NCBI GenBank assembly: GCA_021161765.1
Contig: JAGGZZ010000242.1
Location: forward strand, 1-11,111
DNA: 11,111 bases
Origin: Candidatus Methanophagales archaeon
Lineage (GTDB): Archaea; Halobacteriota; Syntropharchaeia; Alkanophagales; Methanospirareceae
Direction: 5' to 3'
Shown here: positions 6,406 through 11,111 of the stretch, one piece after another
Layout of the letters: each line of letters opens with the position of its first letter
How positions within the stretch are numbered: the first letter of the stretch is position 1
Made by a program: the position numbers and the translations under genes
The notes under the pieces: model-generated
The model's input: only the letters and a program-made list of their open reading frames with translations
The model's database searches: none
What the model was told of the DNA's origin: nothing

Positions 6406-7383
6406 TTACTCCCCTACGAAAGGTCCGTATTTGTTCCTCGTCCACTTCTCCAACATCCGGTTCAGTATTGTTAGTACTGCTGCAATCACTATCCCTATTC
6501 CAATGCCCCCTGCTGCTGCGACCGCGGGATTAGCCAGCCCTTCGACTGATAACCCCCCGAGTAACATGCCTATCACTGTTCTCCAGTTCTCGAACAACAC
6601 GATGAGCCCGAACGTCAAACCCGTTGCTGGACCACCGTATTTCGCACAGAAAGCCGCTACATCCTTTGACGTCCTTATACCACAATCACCGTATCGGCAG
6701 ATTTGCCCGTGGTAAACTACGCGTCTACCCTCGCCGAATGGCTTATCCTGGAACGCTCTCTCTGTTCCATAGTGTATATCACCGGTAGACGATCCGATTG
6801 CGCCCACTGTTAGCCCCCAGATGAGGCACAGTAAAGGAAGTGGGAACGGATTGCTTGCCCCTGCAACACCAGAAAGCAGCCCCAAATTGCTCTGTATGTA
6901 CGCGATAGCCGTAATGCATATCACTGCCATGAAGTTATGGGTTGCTATTGGCAGCAGATGCCCGTAGAAGACATCGAGATAAATAGGCTGCTCAAATCGT
7001 TTATGCGCTGCTTCTCTTCCCACGTAGCATGTAGACGCCCGAACCATGTGCACGAGCGACCCCACTGCTGCACCCACAGGTATTGCTAATACCGCTGCAT
7101 ATCCCAGAGACATACCCTTTGCCACTAACATCGGCTCTAACTTTAACAGCATCAACATTGCTATGGCCCCTGCGATGGTGCAAGAAAGCGCATAAGACAA
7201 CCCTTCTCCCGAAATAGCTTTGTTGAAGTACCTGTGTATGTACCCCATCTCTGGCGCTAACTGAATCTGCGAATTCGGATTGCTCTGCGACCCTATGTCT
7301 GACTCCAAGTCCTCGAACATACACGCAATGAATGCCAAGAACGCTATCACCAACATCCATGCAAACAAACTTATTACTGGCAT
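6406..7383 (-). CDS. mtrE: Tetrahydromethanopterin S-methyltransferase subunit E
   Basis: MtrE is the first gene of the operon and the largest membrane subunit. Diagnostic blocks are EDLESDIGSQSNPNSQIQLA (24-43), RYFNKAISGE (51-60), RFEQPIYLD (129-137), the very conserved GAIGSSTGDIHYGTER (194-209), FCAKYGGPATGL (245-256) and the C-terminal NKYGPF. It has 325 residues against about 300 in Methanothermobacter. The extra length is spread over the loop near 161-180 and the Gly/Ala-rich region near 277-292. The start at 7383 has only a weak ribosome binding site (a CTTCTTCT stretch precedes it), and a good TATA box lies about 28 bases away, so the message may be nearly leaderless. An internal Met10 would remove part of the first membrane helix and is less likely. 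Confidence 0.97.
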   Translation of the reverse strand: MPVISLFAWMLVIAFLAFIACMFEDLESDIGSQSNPNSQIQLAPEMGYIHRYFNKAISGEGLSYALSCTIAGAIAMLMLLKLEPMLVAKGMSLGYAAVLAIPVGAAVGSLVHMVRASTCYVGREAAHKRFEQPIYLDVFYGHLLPIATHNFMAVICITAIAYIQSNLGLLSGVAGASNPFPLPLLCLIWGLTVGAIGSSTGDIHYGTERAFQDKPFGEGRRVVYHGQICRYGDCGIRTSKDVAAFCAKYGGPATGLTFGLIVLFENWRTVIGMLLGGLSVEGLANPAVAAAGGIGIGIVIAAVLTILNRMLEKWTRNKYGPFVGE

Positions 7384-7405
7384 GAGAAGAAGTAGGTAAA
7401 TATCA

Positions 7406-7415
7406 CCATATAAAG
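7406..7415 (-). promoter_or_regulatory. Putative TATA box of the mtr operon
   Basis: Read on the minus strand this is CTTTATATGG, centred about 28 bases upstream of the mtrE ATG. Standard archaeal spacing would put the transcription start within a few bases of the ATG, which fits the missing ribosome binding site at mtrE. A second candidate, GCTTATAAT (7449-7441), would give a leader of about 35 bases. Confidence 0.5.
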
Positions 7416-7521
7416 TTTTCTATTTTTTCGTGCGGGAAACATTATAAGCAAAAAGAGGAAACATAAATAGCTTTCGTTTTGGGTGAAGGTTATAATTCGA
7501 ACGGGTAATAAAACCCAATTT

Positions 7522-7608
7522 AGACGCAGATTAACGCAGATTGAAAAATTAATTATGTAAAAGGAGGGGAAGAAGAAAATCAGTGTAAATCCGTGTAAAT
7601 CTGTGTCT
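7522..7608. repeat. Second copy of the ACGCAGATTA inverted repeat
   Basis: The left arm (7522-7542) and the inverted right arm (the last 21 bases before 7608) match at 17 of 21 positions. The right arm extends further with CAGTGTAAAT units. The loop holds a purine-rich stretch with AAGGAGGGG. The sequence closely resembles the copy at 1699-1794 and lies inside the divergent mtrE/mmp14 spacer, between the two promoter regions. Confidence 0.75.
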
Positions 7609-7636
7609 TATAGAAAGAGTTATACTTTACTATTTA

Positions 7637-7645
7637 TTTTTATAA
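7637..7645 (+). promoter_or_regulatory. Putative TATA box for mmp14
   Basis: TTTTATAAC is centred about 52 bases before the mmp14 ATG and would give a leader of about 25 bases. That leader contains the ribosome binding site GAGGG at 7677-7681. The 309-base spacer from 7384 to 7692 otherwise holds the inverted repeat and the mtrE promoter. Confidence 0.4.
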
Positions 7646-7692
7646 CATACGCACTTTAGATAGTTGAATGGACAAAGAGGGAAAGAAGAACA

Positions 7693-9129
7693 ATGGGCAT
7701 ATTTGGGAAAAAGCATCATCCACGAATACTTAAAACCGAGAAGATCAGTTATGCAGATTTGTTTTTTATCCTGCGTCTTTCGAGAGGAGACCTGACGTTA
7801 AGACCTATCTTTATCACCGCAAGTGTTGAACTTGGGAACAGCACTACCAAGTCTATATTGGCCGCTACGGATTTGAACGGTGGGAAAACGTATATTCTTG
7901 ATAAGGCGGTTAAGATGACACGGGAGGCTATTTCTGAGCACGATTCTTTCTGCCATACGATAAGTTTGGTTGACCTTTCCGAAGAATCCATTGCGGATTT
8001 GGTGAAAAGGACGCTGCAGGAATCAGCGAAATCCGCAGGGATAACCGTACCGGATTTGCATTTCGTCCTTCGCTCAACGGGTGTAACCGCGAGCTTCTCA
8101 ACCGTAGATGAGGTGGGAGGAGTGATAAACGCATTAGCAAAAGGATGCATGAGCGCTGGTGTGCCCCCAAGGAAGATGATTTCCCCCATGTCAGTAGAAA
8201 ATATCGCACCAGAGCTGAGGAAGTATTCAAGAATAGGGAAAACTTTTTTCGACGGTGCCGTAGCCGGGAATCTTCCCCCGCCGGGGGAGTCCGTAGTGGC
8301 GAACGAAATGGAAGGGGAGCTAGTAACGGCGGGGCTTAAGGAGGCAGCTAAATGGCTTGATGTTGATTACCGTAATCCTGTGCTGTCTCTGGATTTCGGC
8401 ACCACGCTCGACGGTCGTATAACCAGTGATGAACTGCCGTACGCACGTGTTATAGGCAGCTTTTGCGGTTTAGCTGGTGCAATCCCTGATGCCGTAGTGT
8501 CAAAGGTTGTAAACGTAGAGCACCCCTCGGTACTTGATTTACAAAAGAAGATCAAGGGGAAAATAAAAAAAGAGGTGGTGAAAGAATACACAGATAGCAT
8601 CTTCAAACTGTTACGCGTAGAACGGGTAAAAAGTGGCTCCAAGTTTGGTAGCGTCCCGGTAAACATAAAAGCCGCAGAGAGAAATGGAGTGGTGTTAATT
8701 GGAGTGGATGCGGGGAATAACCTCTCAGGGCTGCCTGAAATAGCGGATATCGGTGCAGAACTCGTAAGAGAGGAAGGAGAACAGTATATTATGCCCGTAA
8801 TAGACGAGCTATCGGGACGTGTGGTAGAAGATTTAGTAGGGATAGCAAAAGCGGAAGGCTTATTACTGCCTAATACAAAAATAGGAATAACGGGTAGAGC
8901 AGGGATAACGGGGAAAAAGCCCGAGATAATACTGGAAAAACTGAGCGGATTGTTTGGAAGGAAAATGGATGCGGAAGTGATTTTTGCGGATGACGCACTG
9001 GCGCGGGGCGCTGCGGTTCTTGGCAGGTGTATGCACCAGTTTGGAACGCCTGAGAACCCGATAGGCGGAGTTCAGGGCCATGGCTGTGTATATGGCAAGC
9101 GGGTAAAGAAGCAGAAGGGAGGGGTTTGA
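7693..9129 (+). CDS. mmp14: Methanogenesis marker protein 14
   Basis: This 478-residue protein matches methanogenesis marker 14, a family found almost only in archaea that carry methyl-CoM reductase. Its activity is unknown. The sequence shows glycine-rich nucleotide-binding-like motifs in the order expected of an ASKHA (actin/hexokinase/corrinoid-activator-like) ATPase: SVELGNSTTK (44-53), LSLDFGTTLDGRITS (231-245), GVDAGNNLSGLPEIADIGAE (337-356) and GITGRAGITG (398-407), with ARGAAVLGRCMHQFGTPENP at 437-456 near the end. I infer the ASKHA relation from these motifs. Few cysteines are present (87, 152, 258, 446, 465) and no Cx2-3C cluster motif. The N-terminal 40 residues are variable, so the exact start is less certain; GAGGG 11 bases upstream supports 7693. 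It is divergent from the mtr operon and followed by mmp17 after 229 bases. A role in maturing or activating a C1 enzyme is plausible but unproven. Confidence 0.88.
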   Translation: MGIFGKKHHPRILKTEKISYADLFFILRLSRGDLTLRPIFITASVELGNSTTKSILAATDLNGGKTYILDKAVKMTREAISEHDSFCHTISLVDLSEESIADLVKRTLQESAKSAGITVPDLHFVLRSTGVTASFSTVDEVGGVINALAKGCMSAGVPPRKMISPMSVENIAPELRKYSRIGKTFFDGAVAGNLPPPGESVVANEMEGELVTAGLKEAAKWLDVDYRNPVLSLDFGTTLDGRITSDELPYARVIGSFCGLAGAIPDAVVSKVVNVEHPSVLDLQKKIKGKIKKEVVKEYTDSIFKLLRVERVKSGSKFGSVPVNIKAAERNGVVLIGVDAGNNLSGLPEIADIGAELVREEGEQYIMPVIDELSGRVVEDLVGIAKAEGLLLPNTKIGITGRAGITGKKPEIILEKLSGLFGRKMDAEVIFADDALARGAAVLGRCMHQFGTPENPIGGVQGHGCVYGKRVKKQKGGV

Positions 9130-9159
9130 GGTTGGAATGGCGGGGGAGATAGCCATAAA

Positions 9160-9213
9160 TACTAAATCCGAAATCCTAAACAAACCCCAATGACCAAAAT
9201 TAAAAATTCAAAA
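9160..9213 (+). repeat. AAATCC-type dispersed intergenic sequence
   Basis: A run of short related units (ACTAAATCCGAAATCC, then TAAACAAACC, then AATGACCAAAATT and similar) has the look of the low-complexity intergenic phrases scattered through many environmental archaeal and bacterial genomes. Only one copy is in the window, so its repeated nature rests on recollection of such sequences. Confidence 0.35.
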
Positions 9214-9273
9214 CTGAGTTCAAAAGGACAAATAGTGATTCCATTGGAAATGCGAGATTTTTTTAGTAAATAA
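9190..9273 (+). pseudogene. N-terminal remnant of an AbrB/SpoVT-type antitoxin
   Basis: A 27-codon frame starts at ATG 9190 and ends at TAA 9271-9273. Its translation contains KLSSKGQIVIPLEMRDFF, an excellent match to the start of swapped-hairpin AbrB-family proteins (consensus SSKGQ-V-IP-E-R), including VapB-type antitoxins. The family normally continues with a LGL-x-x-GD-x-hairpin; here it stops two codons after DFFS. No second half is seen in any frame before mmp17, and no toxin gene is nearby. It looks like a decayed or truncated antitoxin gene. No convincing ribosome binding site is present, so expression is doubtful. The first third overlaps the AAATCC-type repeat. Confidence 0.55.
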
Positions 9274-9308
9274 CGCAAACTTTTTATAGTCCTTAAGTAT
9301 TAGGTATT

Positions 9309-9318
9309 CTTATAAAAT
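9309..9318 (+). promoter_or_regulatory. Putative TATA box for mmp17-mmp7
   Basis: CTTATAAAAT is centred about 45 bases before the mmp17 start and would give a leader of roughly 20 bases containing the ribosome binding site AGGGGG (9346-9351). It suggests mmp17-mmp7 has its own promoter rather than relying on read-through from mmp14. Confidence 0.45.
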
Positions 9319-9358
9319 ACAGTAAACTCAATAGAGATTACCAATAGGGGGCATTGAG

Positions 9359-9931
9359 ATGGAGATAAAAGTAGAAGGAGGCGGGGAATTTGCAAACGCA
9401 AGTTATACGAGCGTTTGCAATGACGTGTTCAGGGATGTAGGGCTACGGAGTAACATAGAGCGAGTATATATGTATTGCAACGCTGCGGAACATGTTTTTA
9501 TTATTTCTATTAAAATCGGCAGAGTGCCAAGCCCTGTGAAGGTATGGGATGTGACGCTACGCGAAGGGGATAAGTTAAGGATTACAAAGGAGGAATATGC
9601 GCCCAAACTGCTTGCCCTGCTTTGGGACCGATATGGCGAGCGAGTGCAACAGGAGAGCAGATTGATAATAAGGTTTGAACTGGAGGAGGAGGAAGTAGCG
9701 AAACTTAACGAGTTGGTCGTCTACGACCCGAAGGAAGATTTGACCGTCAGGATGTTAGATGGGATAGACAGGATATTACCCGAGGGTGCACGCGTGCGGT
9801 ATCCAATCCCCTTTGCAGAGGGACAGGAGGGAATGACCATTATCGCTTCAGAGAACCCCATATCGGATGAATGGAAGGTAAAAGCAAAGGAGCTGATAGG
9901 AGGGATAGCTTCGAGTGGAGGAGGTGCATAA
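9359..9931 (+). CDS. mmp17: Methanogenesis marker protein 17
   Basis: This 190-residue protein matches marker 17. It opens MEIKVEGGGEFANASY, has VWDVTLREGDKLRITKEEYAPKLLALLW (about 62-89), RYGERVQQESRLIIRFELEE (91-110), the block VVYDPKEDL (120-128) and then PEGARVRYPIPF, as in the family. No membrane segments or clustered cysteines are present (Cys20 and Cys40 only). Biochemical and structural work on Methanococcus places Mmp17 with Mmp7, Mmp3, McrC and component A2 in the complex that activates methyl-CoM reductase using ATP. That role is taken from the family. AGGGGG lies 7 bases before the start. Its stop overlaps the mmp7 start by one base (TAATG), so the pair is co-translated. Confidence 0.9.
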   Translation: MEIKVEGGGEFANASYTSVCNDVFRDVGLRSNIERVYMYCNAAEHVFIISIKIGRVPSPVKVWDVTLREGDKLRITKEEYAPKLLALLWDRYGERVQQESRLIIRFELEEEEVAKLNELVVYDPKEDLTVRMLDGIDRILPEGARVRYPIPFAEGQEGMTIIASENPISDEWKVKAKELIGGIASSGGGA

Positions 9932-10830
9932 TGTACAAAATAATGATGTTTTCGGGTGGTGTATACAAATTCAACGAATTAAGAGAGATAGTTGAGGATA
10001 TAGGCGGTTTTATATTGCAGTCAATGGTGATGCAGACCGAGACGATGATGCATTTGGCGTTCCCTGTCGAGGAGGAGCCACGTATCAGGGCTAAAGCGAA
10101 GGAATTAGGAGGGAAACTAAAAGACTTGCCACTGGGTGGTGCGGAGATAATGGTGGTCGTTCCTTCGCTGGGTAAACATCATGCTGTTGACCCTATGTGT
10201 GACATAGCGGAGTTTTTACGCAGAAATGGCGCGATTACAGATATGATGGGGTTAGCGAGAGGCGTGGGAAGGAGGATAGCACAGATGACCGTAGAGGAAA
10301 GGGCGATAATAAATGAATGCGATGCCGCGGTATTTGTGTTCGGGAATTTTAAGGAGTGTATCGAGGAGAAGGTAAAGCTATGCGAAATGATAGACGTGCC
10401 ATACATCATCGTTGGAGGACCACCAGCATCGGACGTTGACTTACCACATTATGTCGGCGGAGTGGGAAGAAGGACAAGCAGGATGAAACGAAAGGAAGAT
10501 ATAGAGAAATTAAATGAAATGGCAATGGCGTTGGCGGACGTACTGGAAGAGAAAAGGATAGAACTGGAAGAGGACCCCTTAGCCACTTCTCCTTTGTTCA
10601 TTAAAGAGATGATAGAAATGCTTCTAACACCAAAAGCTACAGAGGAATTCCCTATTGTGATTCACATGGATGGTTTGCGGGTGAAAGCAGAAGCAGAGGA
10701 CGAAGAGAAGATAAGAGATATAGAAATAGGGAAAAGAAAGCTTTCTGAGATTTGCGAGATAAAAAAATCGTTATACGAAGGGTATCTACTGGAAATATTA
10801 CCAGAAGCAGTGGCAGGGGAGATATTTTAA
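9931..10830 (+). CDS. mmp7: Methanogenesis marker protein 7
   Basis: I place the start at 9931 (299 residues, MYKIMMFSGGVYKF). The frame is open back to 9871, but that segment overlaps mmp17 and is not family-like, whereas GAGGAGGTG lies just before 9931. Conserved blocks are FSGGVYKFNEL (7-17), VVPSLGKHHAVDPMCDIAEF (76-95), RRNGAITDMMGLARGVGRR (97-115) and PYIIVGGPP (157-165). Cys90, Cys130, Cys143 and Cys151 cluster in the central domain and are candidates for Fe-S ligands. In Methanococcus, Mmp7 is a member of the Mcr activation complex, where unusual Fe-S clusters feed electrons to the F430 site. The C-terminal third (from about 185) is charged and helical. The gene directly follows mmp17; the further marker genes often found after this pair do not follow here. 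Confidence 0.9.
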   Translation: MYKIMMFSGGVYKFNELREIVEDIGGFILQSMVMQTETMMHLAFPVEEEPRIRAKAKELGGKLKDLPLGGAEIMVVVPSLGKHHAVDPMCDIAEFLRRNGAITDMMGLARGVGRRIAQMTVEERAIINECDAAVFVFGNFKECIEEKVKLCEMIDVPYIIVGGPPASDVDLPHYVGGVGRRTSRMKRKEDIEKLNEMAMALADVLEEKRIELEEDPLATSPLFIKEMIEMLLTPKATEEFPIVIHMDGLRVKAEAEDEEKIRDIEIGKRKLSEICEIKKSLYEGYLLEILPEAVAGEIF

Positions 10831-10855
10831 ATTAAATTAAATTCTTACGATGGGC

Positions 10856-10885
10856 GCACACCCCACCGTTTCCACTGGAGGGTGC
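10856..10885 (+). other. Bulged hairpin downstream of mmp7
   Basis: GCAC-CC-CCA (10856-10865, with A60 bulged) pairs with TGG-GGGTGC (10876-10885, with A79 bulged) to give nine base pairs, mostly G-C, around a ten-base loop. It starts 26 bases after the mmp7 stop and is much richer in G+C than its surroundings. No T run follows, so it is not a simple intrinsic terminator. It may protect the 3' end of the message or be part of a small RNA. Confidence 0.35.
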
Positions 10886-10932
10886 CTCTGCCACTCAGGC
10901 TGATGAAATTGACAGAAGAAAATAAAATATAG

Positions 10933-10962
10933 ACACAGATTAATACAGATTAACGCAGATAG
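10933..10962. repeat. Third copy of the ACGCAGATTA repeat, single arm
   Basis: Three tandem 10-base units (ACACAGATTA, ATACAGATTA, ACGCAGATAG) make up one arm only; no inverted partner is found before the window ends. It belongs to the same dispersed family as 1699-1794 and 7522-7608. The stretch 10831-11057 otherwise contains only the bulged hairpin and A/T-rich sequence. Confidence 0.75.
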
Positions 10963-11057
10963 ACGATAATTAAAAATTCCCAAATGGGATAAAGGTATGT
11001 TTCCTCCATATTTTCATATTTCGTATGCACATATAAATTACTTTCATGCGTGTTCGG

Positions 11058-11111
11058 TTAAGTCACCCATCGCTCCATCAACCTCTCCCTTTTAACATTA
11101 GGCTCGCATCC
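11058..11111 (-). CDS. Possible C-terminal end of a gene running off the right edge
   Basis: On the minus strand one frame is open from the window edge to a TAA at 11058, giving GCEPNVKRERLMERWVT. The composition (charged helix ending in RWVT) looks like a genuine protein C-terminus, and the other two minus frames contain stops. Seventeen residues are too few to recognise a family, and an open frame of this size occurs easily by chance. Confidence 0.25.
   Translation of the reverse strand, partial: GCEPNVKRERLMERWVT

Noticed and set aside
10899..10921. CTGATGA followed by GAAA, resembling a hammerhead ribozyme core or a box C of a C/D guide RNA
   Set aside because: No stem II can be formed between the two motifs, and no D box or second C'/D' pair follows at a sensible distance.
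10933..10962. Tandem units that might suggest a CRISPR array
   Set aside because: The period is 10 bases with no unique spacers; it matches the dispersed repeat family instead.

Overview
The window comes from an archaeon that handles C1 compounds through coenzyme M: a methanogen, an anaerobic methane oxidiser or an alkane oxidiser. It carries a complete operon for the membrane-bound Na+-pumping N5-methyl-tetrahydromethanopterin:coenzyme M methyltransferase (mtrEDCBAFGH, minus strand, 7383 to 2153). Three methanogenesis marker genes follow on the plus strand: mmp14 (7693-9129), mmp17 (9359-9931) and mmp7 (9931-10830). Archaeal TATA-like boxes and strong GGAGG/GGTG ribosome binding sites fit this. 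The AT-rich spacers with dispersed inverted repeats, and the divergence of the proteins from textbook methanogens, make an ANME-1/Syntrophoarchaeia-type genome plausible. That placement is an inference and the sequence does not settle it.

Layout from left to right. Positions 1-145 hold no recognised gene, only a probable poly-T terminator. A two-gene minus-strand unit follows: a DUF1684 protein (1024-467) and a MIP18/DUF59 Fe-S assembly-type protein (463-146). A divergent spacer with stacked small palindromes separates it from two plus-strand genes of unknown function (1298-1666 and 1856-2116). A long inverted repeat lies between those two. The second one converges on mtrH, with a small hairpin at the junction. 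The mtr operon fills 2153-7383. It is very tightly packed, and several Shine-Dalgarno sequences sit inside the last codons of the preceding gene. A 309-base divergent spacer contains putative promoters for mtrE and mmp14 plus another inverted repeat. Between mmp14 and mmp17 lies a 27-codon open frame that reads as the N-terminal half of an AbrB-type antitoxin, probably a remnant. After mmp7 come a bulged hairpin, a third copy of the dispersed repeat, and at the right edge a possible gene end on the minus strand.

How the genes work together: Mtr transfers the methyl group between tetrahydromethanopterin and coenzyme M and couples this to sodium transport. Its methyl-CoM end meets methyl-CoM reductase (Mcr). 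Mmp7 and Mmp17 belong to the set of proteins linked to ATP-dependent activation of Mcr. Mmp14 is a conserved partner of unknown activity that looks like an ASKHA-fold ATPase. The window therefore pairs the Mtr energy-coupling step with part of the Mcr activation machinery. The other marker genes that often follow mmp17-mmp7 are not here.
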